Assembly: GCA_017354895.1 (NCBI GenBank) | Contig: CP071496.1 | Coordinates: forward strand, 1,984,001 to 2,048,000 | Length of the DNA: 64,000 nucleotides | Source: Podospora comata | Taxonomy: Eukaryota; Ascomycota; Sordariomycetes; Sordariales; Podosporaceae | Direction of reading: 5' to 3' | In this document: positions 23,319 to 34,002 of the stretch, in pieces | How the letters are laid out: the number at the start of each line of letters is the position of its first letter | How positions within the stretch are numbered: position 1 is the stretch's first letter | The notes under the pieces: generated by a model | Told to the model about the DNA's origin: nothing | The model's database searches: none | Seen by the model: the letters and a program-made list of their open reading frames with translations, nothing else | Made by a program: the position numbers and the translations under genes

Positions 23319-25746
23319 ATGCCCTCACTCTTCACAATCAACAACAACGTCTCTCTAATTAGCATCACCATCGCGCCCTCAGCCTGGATCGCGTCCCTAG
23401 TCGTCTCACTCTTCTTCGCCTTCCTCTACCTCCCGCCTCTAATCAAATCATCCACGCGCGCGTCAAGGGCCAATTTCTTCTACCGGATCAAGCAGTTTTT
23501 TTCTCTGCAGGGCCCGTTCTACTCCGAGGAGGAAGACGGCGAGTTTCAAAAGACGGTGCTCCAGCCCATCATCGAGGAGCCCGACGCGGAGGAGAGGGAG
23601 GAGCAGAGGGAGTACGAACGGAGGCGGAGGATCAAGAAGAGGAAGCAGGAGATTGAGGATCTGAGGCCGGGGTTGTTACCCGGGAGGGAGCTTATCGGGG
23701 AACTTGGCTGGGGGAGCGAACGGAGGAGGGAAAAGGAGAAGAGGACGTCGTCGTCGCTGTTGAAGATCAGGAGTGGGAGTAAGAGTGAGAAGCGGTCGTC
23801 GAGGGATAAGGAACGGGATAGTAGGGAAAGAGACGGCAGCGACGGTGATGGTGGACACGGCAAAGATGGCAGATTACTACGGCAGCAACAAACAACCCAA
23901 GTCGTTGCAACCGTCGTACGGGTACCACTCGGCCGCAACCGATCCGCTGAGCGAGACAGAGATGGGGGAGGGGGACAGCGATCTAGAGGATCTGGAGGTT
24001 TCTGGGGGCGGATATTCTCCTCCGGCGTGGAGACGGCTGGGAGACGGAGGTCGCAGCAGCGGCTTCTGGCAGCCCCAGACGGTGATCAGGAGTGACGGCC
24101 TGCGGGATGGGTTTAACAGGCAGTATGATTTGCTGGGGAGGTCGATGAGGGAGGATAGTCCCGATAGTGTGATGGATGGGCTGGCGGGGTATGGAGGGGG
24201 TTGTGGGCAAAGGGGGGAGGATGCACACTGGTTGAATGATGAGATCTTGCAGGAGGCGATCAGGACGAGGTTGCCGGAAAGTGTGTCCCCGGAAAAGGAG
24301 AGGAGTCCAGAGTTGGAGGACAACTACTGGAAGAATCACCAAATATACGGAAGCAACCAGCAGCAGGAGCAAAAGAAGCTGGGGAGCATCGACGAGACCA
24401 TCAAGATTAAACAGGAGGACTGGGAGGAGGAGCAGCAGCAAGGAAGAGGGGTGGCTTTGAGTGCGATTCCAGAATTTTCGCCAGTTCGGGATGGACCCGT
24501 GATGACGCCAAAACCAGAAGAAATTGCTGATAACTGTAAGTTTTGCTCTTGTTTCCTCTCTCACATCACCGCACAACGCAAATCTCATGCCGTGTCTTCA
24601 GACATTCGCTTCGCCGTCCGCGCCGAAGTCCAACACCGCACCGAACCCATCGATGCCACCATCAACTTTTTCCGGCGCGCCTCCCAATCCGTCACACGGT
24701 CCAAAACCTCCCTCTTCACCTCCCTCCTCATTGCCCTCCTCTCTTTCATCGTGGCGCGTCACCTCACCCACCCCCTCACCCCTCCTCCAGTCCCCGACCT
24801 CGTCAAAGTCGCCTCCGTCGCCCGCTCGCTCGAGCCATTGATTTACTACTCCGAAAACGGCGCAGCCCAAGTGACATCCCTCCAAGCCACCTCGGTCGCA
24901 GTCTGGGACCTGTCCGAATCCATCAGAACAAGCAACCTCACCTCGGCCCCCCTAATCGTCTCCACCCTCGACGACCTGGCCGACTCCCTCCAGATTTTGT
25001 CGTTGGAGCTGACCAAATTCTTCGCCAACGTCGACGGGGACATTGACGGGATTCTGATCACCATGTCCTGGGCCCGTCGCGAACTCTCCACCCTCTCCTC
25101 CTCCCCTCCCCCGTCTCCCCTCATCAACAACATCTTATCCCTCCCTTTCATCCCCTCCATCTTCGGCCCGACCCACCCCCAGCGGACACAGCGAACCCTC
25201 CAACGCACATTCAACGAACTGCTCAACGTGCTCGAAGAGGCGGTAGAATCCGAACTCTCCCACTCCTTATCCCTGTTTCGACTCTTCTCTTCAATAGACT
25301 CCCAGTTCCTAACCCTGACCCGAACCGTAACGCGCGAGTCATCAAATCAGGAATCCCTCCACAACGACCTCCTCTCTTCCCTCTGGGTCCGTCTCCTAGG
25401 CGCTAAAAAGGGGGAACTAGCAAAATTTGAAAAGAATCGGGAACTGCTAAAGGATGTGAGGGAGAAGACGGTGAGGAATAAGGGTGTGCTGGTGGAGCAT
25501 AACCAGAAGTTGTTGGCTCTCAAGGCTAGTTTGGAGGCGCTGAGGAGGAAGCTTGTCAGTCCGCTGGTGAGGAGTATCAACTCTAGCACCCTGACGCTGG
25601 AGGAGCAAGTGAGGGGATTGGAGGAGGCGGGGGGGTATCTGGAGGGGGTGAGGAGCCGGCAGAAGGGGAGGGTGATGGAGATGCTTTATGGGGGTGGGTC
25701 AGGGGCTGGGGGCCATAAGACGATTGTTGAGATTGGGGATGTGTAA
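23319..25746 (+). CDS. Coiled-coil protein with two hydrophobic segments, unknown function
   Basis: I do not recognise a named family. The start is the ATG at 23319 (MPSLFTINNNVSLIS). A three-exon model, 23319-23778, 23873-24535 and 24602-25746, gives 755 residues. The second intron (donor GTAAGT, acceptor TTCAG) is convincing. The first (donor GTAAGA, 94 nt) is chosen because it alone closes the phases, but the removed bases look like Arg/Asp-rich coding sequence, so that junction is weak. One hydrophobic segment lies near residues 17-40 and a second near 410-430 (SLFTSLLIALLSFIVA). Between them is an acidic and Gln-rich disordered region. After the second segment the protein is largely helical with heptad-like spacing (residues about 440-720), suggesting a coiled coil. 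A nuclear-envelope or organelle membrane protein is possible, but this is inference. Confidence 0.65.
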
Positions 25747-26970
25747 AGGGGTTGGGGAGGCTTTCTATTCTTTCTTTCTTTTTGTTTGGGAAATACGGGC
25801 ATGCTTGATACCAGTGGTGATATTTGGCAATGGGACTTCTTTGGTCAGGGTAACTAACATGGTTTTTTTTTTTTTGGTTTTTTTGGTTTTGGATCTGGGA
25901 GACATCTTCCTTGCTATCATTTCTGATTTTTCGGCTATCCGGGAGTTCTCTTTCATCTTCTACATTACAAACAAACATACCCCTGGGCTGGAGGCGGCGC
26001 GTGTGGTGGTGATGGATGGCGTCTTGTTCATTTCTTCTTTCAGGGACAAACAGGGACAGTGCAGGTTTCAGTCTAGCATATACAAGGTAGAACAGCACAA
26101 AGATATCCGATATCATCCAAAACAGCAACCCGATTGCTGAACAATGTTATGAAGAAAAGAAAAGAAGAAGAAAAAAAGAAAAAAAAGAAAAGAAAAAAGA
26201 AGAAGAAAGGCAAACGCTGGAAGACAAACGCTGCGTGGCGGGCAAGGAGTCGAACCTGGGTCTTCGCTCAAACTCGGGACTGTAATGACCGCTATACTAC
26301 CGCGCCACGAAAACACTGCCAAAATTCAAAATCAAATGCCCAGGCAGACTGTAAAGTTTGGTTGTGGCGTGGAGTAGTGCCAGAACGATGAGGGTGGTGG
26401 CGTTGACATGTGTGAAGTTTCAACCCCCAACGCTCCCGTGGCCCCAAAACAGCAGAACTCAACAAGATGGATAGCGTAGGGTATCTTATTACTACATGGA
26501 ACAGTAACAAGTGAGATGGCAGCCCCAATGACCCGCCATCTCCCAGGTCAATCGAATCTATGTAGAGCCTTCCATTAGCCCCTTGCCCCGTGATTATGCG
26601 CAAGATACTCAACAAAGGTCGGCCAACTGAGCCCTCTATTGGTGAAGTAGCTGGTTTGGTCACATATTGCGGAGCACCACTGTTAGCCATCCATCTTCTT
26701 CTCAAAAGTAGAAACAGAATCAAGAGCAGGGCAAACCAGGGAGCAACCCGAGCGAATGATAGCAAGACCATAAACGCCAAATTCCCTCCCATTGATCTCA
26801 GCCGGTTGATCCCAACGCTAGCCGTCATGTCCTCCTTGCTGATGATGTGTCGAATGATGATGCCGCCATGAACGCCGGGACGAGAATGAATAGTCTCCCA
26901 TGGGGGGCCGGAAAAAGGTTCTGAAAGTAGAAAACAACCCGAGTTAGTCCAAGACTCTTTTGAAGAATGC
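25747..26970. other. Convergent intergenic region with a degenerate tRNA
   Basis: Separates the coiled-coil membrane protein gene (+) from SPF30 (-). It contains an A/G-rich purine tract (26154-26210) and a tRNA-like sequence (26236-26307). A minus-strand open frame at 26292-26828 starts with a hydrophobic segment, but it overlaps the tRNA-like sequence and the likely SPF30 3' UTR, so I do not call it. Confidence 0.45.
26236..26307 (-). pseudogene. Degenerate tRNA or tRNA pseudogene
   Basis: On the minus strand the sequence has a good D-arm/A box (TAGTATAGCGGTCATTAC) and B box (GGTTCGACTCC), within ends that pair as an acceptor stem with one mismatch (TGGCGCG with CCCGCCA). The length, 72 nt, is right for a tRNA. 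However, I cannot fold a five-pair anticodon stem, and the T-stem has a mismatch, so no anticodon can be assigned. It may be a decayed tRNA or a tRNA-derived repeat. Confidence 0.5.
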
Positions 26971-27987
26971 TCAATCCAAATCTTCGTTGGGTTGGTAGAT
27001 GTGCCGACTGCGGGTAGGGTCTTTGCGCATGGTCTGGCCAGAGCCAGTAAACCCGACTATGCAGCAAGTTAGCAATCGGTTTCCCATGCAAGTGGACATC
27101 TGACAAGACATACCTCTCCCCTTGACACCCTCCGGCGTGCGGAACATGCTCTCCTTCTTCGCAGCCTTCCCAAACTTTCCCTTTTGAGTAAACTCCTGCC
27201 ACTTATTCTTCCCCGCCTCCAGCTCCTTCGTCGCCTTTATCTTCTTGAACTTCGGTTTCGGCTTCTCGTCTGGGTTGTTCTCCGCCGCGGCCTGCGCCTG
27301 GGGGTACATGTCAGCAGGAGCAGACTTGACGATCCCATTGTTCACTGCTGGCGTCGCAGAACCCGAACCGTAGGCTGGGGTAGATGATGAAGAAGACGGG
27401 CCGGCTGTAGGCGCTGTGCTGATCCCGTCAGCCTTGCGCTTCTGGGCAGGCATGGGCTTTATATCCTTCGCTCTCAACGTCTCAACCGTATCATAGCTCT
27501 TGAACTTGACAGTGTAAATCGGCGCGGTCTTGGAGCCGGTAACTGACGTGATTCTCGCCGGGTAGAAGCCCTTGTCGCCTGTCGCCCATTTGGCCATCAC
27601 TGTGTCGTTGACTTGGTAGTTTACAACGACGTCCGACTCCTTCTCCTCGGCCGCTTCGGGGCCGGCTTTCTTGAAGGCTGGGTGGTTCTCTCGCGACCAC
27701 TTCTCCTTTGGCGCTGGCGGTGGGGAGGGCTGTCGCTTCGGCGGCGCGGGCGCGGATTTAGGCTTCAACTCAGCGATGGAATCATTGATCATCTGGATCA
27801 TGCCCTCAAGGTCACCCTTGAGGGTCTGGAGTTCGGCGTTATCGGGATCATCTTTGAGCGATGTGACGACGAGTTCGAGCTGGATTCAGTCGGCTTAGTG
27901 ACACGGTTCAAGCAGCAGGGGATGGGTAGGGGTTGCACATACCTGATTCTCGTACTCTTGTCTCTCAGCTTCTAGTTCAGCGCTCAT
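26971..27987 (-). CDS. SPF30: Tudor-domain splicing factor of the SPF30/SMNDC1 type
   Basis: Probable homologue of SPF30 (survival motor neuron domain-containing protein 1), which binds symmetrically dimethylated arginine on Sm proteins during spliceosome assembly. Exons are 27987-27943, 27879-27114 and 27056-26971 (298 residues). The start is MSAELEAERQEYENQ. The Tudor domain spans about residues 101-158 (NDTVMAKWATGDKGFYPARI, then YTVKFKSYDTVETL). A Lys-rich stretch and the conserved C-terminal block GRVGFTGSGQTMRKDPTRSR follow. That block is created across the last intron and supports the splice. Both introns have GTATGT donors. The gene lies tandem with BFR2 on the same strand. Confidence 0.88.
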
Positions 27988-28434
27988 GTTGACTGTGTTT
28001 TGCACGTGCGGAGATCCAAAGTCGATGGATACTTTGCAGTCGTGTCGAAAGATGACAGTTGAAAAGTTGGCGGGGCGTGTGATGTTCATTCAACCCAGGA
28101 TGGGAGACGAGAATAGTAGACGCACGGACCATTTCAAGATTCACTTGAACTGGGTTTTCGCACGGTGCTCGCACTATCATGGACAGGCAAAAGTCTCCTG
28201 TCTCGAGGATTATCCTAAAAAGTACGGCATAAAACTGTGGCTGTCTAAAGAGGCAGACTGAGCCATCTCCAGTAGAAAGATATATTTCCAGATTGAGGCA
28301 AAGTACAGGTGAGCCAAAGCAAACACAGCCTGAAAAAAGACAGTTCACGAACCAATGTTAGTTTATCCACAAGGAGGCATCTCCATTGTATCTTCCATTC
28401 TGTCAAGCCCGCATTATATACCTCTAAAGTTTGC
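27988..28434. other. SPF30 promoter and BFR2 3' UTR
   Basis: A 447-bp gap between two tandem minus-strand genes. No additional gene is seen. Confidence 0.5.
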
Positions 28435-30291
28435 TCAGCTCCTAAACAACTTCAACCCCGCCTCCTCAAGGCTAACACCACCCATCTCCTCGTCGTCGTT
28501 CTCCTCTTCTTCCTTGTCATCCTCCTCCTTGAGTGCAAGCTTTTGCCCAAACAGTGCCCCAAACAACCGATCAATAGCATGCTCTTCCCATTGTCTCCTG
28601 TCCTCGGGCGCCATGAAGTTTTGGAGCTTCTCATGCACTGTATACCGCAGCTTTCTCCCCTTGCTAGCCTTTCTATCCACCTGCTTCCGTACCTTGGCCT
28701 CCTTCAAGGCAGCCCATCTCACAGTAGTGACCGACTCTCCTGGAGCACCAGTGTCCGCAGAGCGCTGGTCAACCAACTCCTTGAGCAGCAATTGGTAAAA
28801 GTCGGCATCGTCGTAGATCTCGACGTCTTCTTCCACCTTCTTGGCGGCTTGGGCAGGAGCGCAGGAGCGGGGGATACGGGCGCGCTTGACAAGACGATCC
28901 GAGGAGACAAGCTGACTGTCGAGGGCGGAAAGAAGAGTTTGAGATTCGTTCTTGACGAGGTTGCGGGTTGCGGCGCCGGTGGTCGTGTTCTTCTTGACTC
29001 TTTCGGACCACTTCTCTAGGACCTTGCGTCTGTGAGCAAGGGCGACTTCCTCGGTGGCAAGCATATTCTCCCATATTTCTTGGCTGGAAGTGTCGACATC
29101 GATGGTATCCCTCTTTCTCTTCTCGCCAACCTTGGCACGGGCCTGTTCGGGCAGGAAGCTGGTGCGGACACTATCGATTGTATTCCAGAGCTTGACAGCG
29201 GCCTCCTCGGCTGCTTGGTACGGCTTGTTGGAGATTTCTTGGTTGTTTTCCACCTCGTTGAAGGTGTTGGAGGCAACCAGAGCTTTTTGGAGGCGAATGC
29301 GGAGGTTGAGGATGGAGTCAAAGGCGCGGCGCTGGAGGCGGACGGCCATCCCCTTGTCAGCGTCTGCTTTGGCAGCCTGGGACATGGCAGAGACAATCGA
29401 CTTTTTGTCTTCCTTGAGGGCTTCGCGAAGCTTGGAACTGTCGGGGTCTTCGTTGAACTTTTTGTCGTTCTTGAGGGCCCTGCGGAAGTCGTCTTGGTCG
29501 TCGTCGTCGTCCTCCTCCTCCTCCTCATCTTCATCCTCGTCGTCATTGCCCTCCTCACCCTCTTCGCTATCCTCCTCTGAGTCGTCAGACCCCTCTCCCG
29601 CCTCCAAGTCAAACATCTCGTTTCCATCCGCCACCGAGTCGTATTCCTCAGAGTCCTCATCTTCTTCCTCGCCTTCATCCTCCTCACCCGAAGAAGTCAT
29701 GAAATCAGCAGCCGTCGGCCTTTTGGAAATCCTCCCCTTGGTCTTCAGCTCCTCTTTTGCCTTCCCATTCGCCTTCGCCTTCTCTAACTTAGGCTTAGAG
29801 CTAGCACGGAAGACATAGTCCCTGAATCTTTCCTCATCACTTTCGCCAAGCGCATTGTCGCTATCAATCTCGAAGTCATCGTCAAAGTTCTGATCGCGCT
29901 CGAGGTCGGCCATGGAGGGATCGTCAAATTCTTCTTCCTCTTCATCCTCTTCATCATCATACTCATCACTACTCTGTTCCAGCGCCGCTCGACTCACCCG
30001 CGCGCCGCGGTATTCAGGGCCGAGCTTGATGCCTTCTTTCTCGCGGAGTTTGCTCTTGCTATTCCATAACCACCGTCAGCATTTGCGCAGCCAAACACTC
30101 GCTTTCCAGATAACATACCCAACAGTAACATAGTGCTCCGTCCCCGCTAGCTCATCCTCCGACTCGTCGCTCCCACTGCGCTCATCTTCGGATTGAGGCT
30201 CGTTCTCAATGTCGAAATCCCTTGCGATAGCCTTCTCGTCGAACTGCGCGAACCGCTTCGAGGGCTTTACTTTCTTTGCTACTGGCGCCAT
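28435..30291 (-). CDS. BFR2: Ribosome biogenesis factor BFR2 (AATF/TRAUB family)
   Basis: Nucleolar protein of the small-subunit processome needed for early pre-rRNA cleavage. Exons are 30291-30119 and 30058-28435 (598 residues). The start is MAPVAKKVKPSKRFAQFDEK. The intron is 60 nt with donor GTATGT. The N-terminal third is extremely acidic (long Asp/Glu runs about residues 90-230), as is usual in this family. The AATF leucine-rich region occupies about residues 260-400 (LQRRAFDSILNLRIRLQKAL, LWNTIDSVRTSFLP, HRRKVLEKWSERVKK). The TRAUB domain is C-terminal, with IYDDADFYQLLLKELVDQR and KASKGRKLRYTVHEKLQNFM near residues 450-550. The length fits the family. Confidence 0.95.
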
Positions 30292-30679
30292 TGTTTGCTG
30301 ATTGGTAGGCACACTGCTTGCCACCTGGGAAAAAGATGCAGCTTTTGGGGATCCTGAATCTGCAATGCGCAAGCAAAGCATCCACCTGCAAGTAAATTTT
30401 TGGTAGAGCTGATCGAGGATATTTTGGCGGTGGAAAAAGGCAGAATTTGCTGCATGTAGGGGAGTGGGGTCACTGTGTGGAGGTTACTGTGCGCGCACTG
30501 GGAAGAGGTGCAGGGGTGAGAGCTCTTGGTTTGAGCATTTGGTTGATGTAGGTAAATTCGTATGAGAACAACATGATGGGTATCACGACATAATTTTGCA
30601 GACTTATTATTTAAAATTCTTCAAAATTCATCAGTCGAACCCGCCATGATAACGACATAACTTCCAAAACCCTTTGACA
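30292..30679. promoter_or_regulatory. Divergent promoter region of BFR2 and IND1
   Basis: A 388-bp gap between two divergent start codons, so it must carry both core promoters. It includes an AT-rich stretch (30590-30640) close to IND1. No binding site is assigned. Confidence 0.55.
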
Positions 30680-31705
30680 ATGCCAACAAAACTCCCCCCT
30701 TCGACCCTGTTAGTCCCCAGGAGGTTCTTCTCATCAACCACGCCAAAACACAGCCATGAGAACCCTCTTGTAAGTCAACCCTCAAGCCAAACCACACCTC
30801 TCCCCTCTCTCTTCACCATCCCACTAACAAACTCCCAGGGCCTCCCCCAAAAAGGCACCATCCCCCGCTTCCAACGCGGCCTCCCAGCCAAACGCCCCAT
30901 CCCCTCCGTCGCCCACATCATCGCCATCTCCTCCGCCAAAGGCGGCGTAGGCAAATCCACCATCGCAGCCAACCTCTCCCTCGCCTTCACCCGCCTAGGC
31001 CACCGCACCGGCCTCCTCGACACCGACCTCTTCGGCCCCTCCGTACCAACCCTCTTCTCCCTCAACTCCCCCCCGAACCTCACCCCCAAAAACCAGCTCA
31101 TCCCCCTGACCAACTACGGCGTCAAGACAATGTCAATAGGGTACCTCATCGGCTCCGAATCCGCCCCCATCGTCTGGCGAGGACCCATGCTTCTAAAGGC
31201 TATACAACAACTCCTACACGACGTGGACTGGTCGCCTGGGTTGGATGTTTTAGTTCTTGACCTGCCGCCTGGGACGGGTGATGTTCAATTGTCGATCACG
31301 CAGCAGATACCACTATCGGGGGCGGTTATCGTCACGACGCCGCACACGCTGGCTGTCAAGGACGCTGTGAAGGGGGTGGAGATGTTTAAAAAGGTGGATG
31401 TACCTGTTTTGGGGTTGGTGCAGAATATGAGTTTGTTTACTTGTCCCTGTTGCAGCACAAAGACACCTGTGTTTGGGGGGACGGAGGGGGTGAAGAAGAT
31501 GTGTGAGGATTATGGTATGGAGTTTTTGGGGGATGTACCGCTCCATCCTAATATCGGGGAGGATGCGAGCAGAGGGAAGCCGACGGTGGTGGCGGAGCCG
31601 GAGTCGGAGAGGGCGGGGGTGTTTATGGATGTTGCGAGAAGGTTGGGGGAGAAGATTGGGTTGGGAGGGGGGGGGGGGAACGAGGTGATGGGTGGAAAAG
31701 CGTGA
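30680..31705 (+). CDS. IND1: Mitochondrial Fe-S P-loop NTPase IND1 (NUBPL)
   Basis: Mrp/NBP35-family ATPase that delivers Fe-S clusters during assembly of respiratory complex I. Exons are 30680-30769 and 30839-31705 (318 residues). The N-terminus (STLLVPRRFFSST) is a mitochondrial presequence. The P-loop is AKGGVGKST, the switch-like block DVLVLDLPPGTGDVQLS follows, and the CxxC cluster ligands are in FTCPCCSTKTPVFGG near residue 250. The intron is 69 nt with donor GTAAGT, a CTAAC branch and acceptor CAG. It is a multiple of three with no stop, so the unspliced frame also stays open. The spliced junction HENPL-GLPQKG matches the family. The ATG at 30680 was chosen over the upstream TTG. Presence of IND1 agrees with an organism that retains complex I. 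Confidence 0.93.
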   Translation: MPTKLPPSTLLVPRRFFSSTTPKHSHENPLVSQPSSQTTPLPSLFTIPLTNSQGLPQKGTIPRFQRGLPAKRPIPSVAHIIAISSAKGGVGKSTIAANLSLAFTRLGHRTGLLDTDLFGPSVPTLFSLNSPPNLTPKNQLIPLTNYGVKTMSIGYLIGSESAPIVWRGPMLLKAIQQLLHDVDWSPGLDVLVLDLPPGTGDVQLSITQQIPLSGAVIVTTPHTLAVKDAVKGVEMFKKVDVPVLGLVQNMSLFTCPCCSTKTPVFGGTEGVKKMCEDYGMEFLGDVPLHPNIGEDASRGKPTVVAEPESERAGVFMDVARRLGEKIGLGGGGGNEVMGGKA

Positions 31706-32304
31706 GGGCGGGGGTGTAGGATATGTGACTGGATGAGGGGTGTATAATATTGTATAAGTGACTGATAAAGGAGACAGACGCTGTAAGATTGGTTGGTGTA
31801 TGTGAGATGGTCATGTCCAGACCGAAAACCTCATCTATTCTACCAGGCAACTAAGAAACAGGCTCCTCAAACCTCAAAGATACGTATGGAGACACCTTTT
31901 GAGACTTGCGAGCAACTCTGTAATAGGTAATCTAGGTACCACAAGATGGTGACACTGATCACCTTATGCCTTTCCTTACTCTCATCTAACATTGTTTTTT
32001 TGTTTTTTTTGGTTTTTTTACGAGCAATCCAATACTCGGGGATGTGTTACATAAAACCCCAGTTTTATCCCATCCCCTGTCAAACCATTTCCCCATATAT
32101 ATATATATATATATATCTTGGCAAAACACACTTAAATCTCACCAAAGTAAACACCAACCTTTCCCACCGGCCTTTCTTCCACATTTCTCACCAACACCAC
32201 AAGCCTACTTTTCCGCAGCACTAATCCAGGAGATATTGTATGTTTTCCATTTCACCACTCCACCCCCCTCACTAACCTTTGTCAGTCCCCCCCCCCCCTC
32301 CTCA
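31706..32304. other. Intergenic region with an AT microsatellite
   Basis: Contains the IND1 3' UTR, an (AT)n run at 32095-32116 and the pyrimidine-rich leader of the next gene, including a C run near 32286-32298. No gene seen. Confidence 0.5.
32095..32116. repeat. (AT)n microsatellite
   Basis: Uninterrupted AT dinucleotide run of about 22 bases, upstream of the small membrane protein gene. Confidence 0.9.
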
Positions 32305-32715
32305 ATGACAACCCCCGTCCCTACTCTCCTCCTTAAACTCCCCCTCCTCCTCCACCTCCTGACCGAAACCCCCGCCTCCCTCTCCTTTTTGTTCTTCCCC
32401 CATTCCCAACTCCCCTCCGCATCCCCCCAAGCCCTCCTCATCCTCCAAAACTACGGCGGCCTCCTCCTCTCGACCAACCTAATCACCCTCATCTTCCTCC
32501 TCCGACCAAACCTCGACTCTTTGTCTGCGCTTGTGGCGCTGTCACTGGGGAGTTACCACATCTGGCCTATCTACCGGGCTTATGCCCGGCTCAACCTCGC
32601 ACAAGGGAAGAGGGAAAACGAAGAGAAAGTCCTGGGGGGACCGGTGGTGCACTTTTGGGTCCATGTCTTTTGTCTAGTTTCGCTGGTCGGGAGTGGGGTT
32701 TTTGGGCTGGGGTGA
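32305..32715 (+). CDS. Small four-helix membrane protein, unknown function
   Basis: Intronless 136-residue protein that is almost entirely hydrophobic. Four candidate membrane helices are visible: about residues 7-30 (LLLKLPLLLHLLTETPASLS), 45-67 (GGLLLSTNLITLIFLL), 72-90 (LSALVALSLGSYHIWPIY) and 115-135 (HFWVHVFCLVSLVGSGVFGL). The motifs ETPASLSF, NYGGLLLS and SYHIWPIYRAYAR look constrained and resemble uncharacterised fungal proteins that I cannot name. The ATG at 32305 follows a C-rich leader and is the first one before the hydrophobic start. No function is proposed. Confidence 0.65.
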   Translation: MTTPVPTLLLKLPLLLHLLTETPASLSFLFFPHSQLPSASPQALLILQNYGGLLLSTNLITLIFLLRPNLDSLSALVALSLGSYHIWPIYRAYARLNLAQGKRENEEKVLGGPVVHFWVHVFCLVSLVGSGVFGLG

Positions 32716-34002
32716 GACATCAATGATACGGTGAAAGTGACTTGACAAGAGGGGGTTCTTGGTTATGGATGAAAAATAGGTGATGGGATTGAAAGGGTAG
32801 GCAAACAGGTCTTCAAAGATGGTTGGTAGACACGCTGTTTATTCAAAAATAAAATAAAAAAAAAGTGCAAGAAGACGGCACGTCACACACCTTTTACCGA
32901 GTCAAAGGTTTCCTTCTTATTCTACCCCAGGTAGAAAGACTATCTCGTCGTGGAAAATGCAAAGTTGTGGCACGGCAGAGACACACATGTTGTGCAACTT
33001 TAGCTTCTGAGATCAATGCCTCACCATCACAGACATCTAGGAAGATAAAATCATGACAGACACTCGCGCCGAGTGGGGTCACAATACATCACCATAAACA
33101 TCAGATACAAACCTCTCTATGCCCTACCAATCCCCTACCCAATAACAACAACACATCAAGCACCCGAGAACACAAACATCATAAAAATACAATCTTGTCC
33201 TATCTTCATACTTGACATAAGTTCCAGAACACCGACTTTTCCTTCTCATCCACCAAGAGCCAGTCCTCCACACCATCACCAGAGAACCGCACTGATACAC
33301 ACAGAGAGAAGAAACGACCGAGAGGGGGGTATTTGGTGATTGTGTGATGCCATTTTTGTCTTTGTCATCCGAGCCCATAACAGCTCCCGAAAAATTCCCA
33401 ACCACCCCAGGAAAAACAACCGTAGAACGCCAGTCCCGAGAGTCGGTTGATGAGATAAAAACAAATAAAAAAAACACAATTATCCCGTCCCCCCTGCCCC
33501 AAATCCTTGTTGTTGTTGTTGTTGTTGTTGTTGTTGATGTTGCTGGTGAGTGAGTAGTAGTGGTGATAGTCTGCAAAGATGGCCGCGCCATTTTGCAAAC
33601 ATTAAAAAGAGAAAAAGGTCAAAAAAATGTTCCTTCCTTCCCCTCCCTCCCATACTAAAAAAACTCCCACCAGCCAAATCATAAGCAAGTCTACCGCAAG
33701 TTACATGACCATAACGTATCAATGTCATAGCAAATGCCACGATAATCATCTCGTTAGCTGTGCGCCCTCGTTTCATAACCTCCCGAAAGAAAAATCCCTT
33801 CCGATGCCGAACCTCCTCGACCGGGCACGTTGGACGAGAAGAACATCATGTTGCGCTGCTAAAGCTGGTATCAAAAACTTTTCCCGACCCCCTTGCGCAA
33901 GATCGACCGAGAAGAACCGAAAGGAAACAGATAAGAAAGCGCATCCCCCAAGGAAAAAAGTCGGGCTTGCTGTACGAATCATTCGTATTCGTGTCGCCGC
34001 AT
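32716..34002. other. Convergent 3' region upstream of the PAB1 stop
   Basis: About 1.3 kb between the small membrane protein gene (+) and PAB1 (-). It has a (GTT)n microsatellite at 33507-33535. Several overlapping short frames exist on both strands without recognisable domains. The part nearest 34002 is likely PAB1 3' UTR. Confidence 0.5.
33507..33535. repeat. (GTT)n microsatellite
   Basis: Trinucleotide run of nine to ten units in the convergent intergenic region. Confidence 0.9.

Noticed and set aside
16282-25746. A secondary-metabolite cluster around the type III polyketide synthase
   Set aside because: The neighbours are nitronate monooxygenase, PEX11 and an unknown membrane protein. 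There is no transporter, regulator or tailoring enzyme, and spacing is ordinary.
26292-26828. 178-residue minus-strand frame with a hydrophobic start
   Set aside because: It lies in the probable SPF30 3' UTR and overlaps the tRNA-like locus. The second half is arbitrary in composition.
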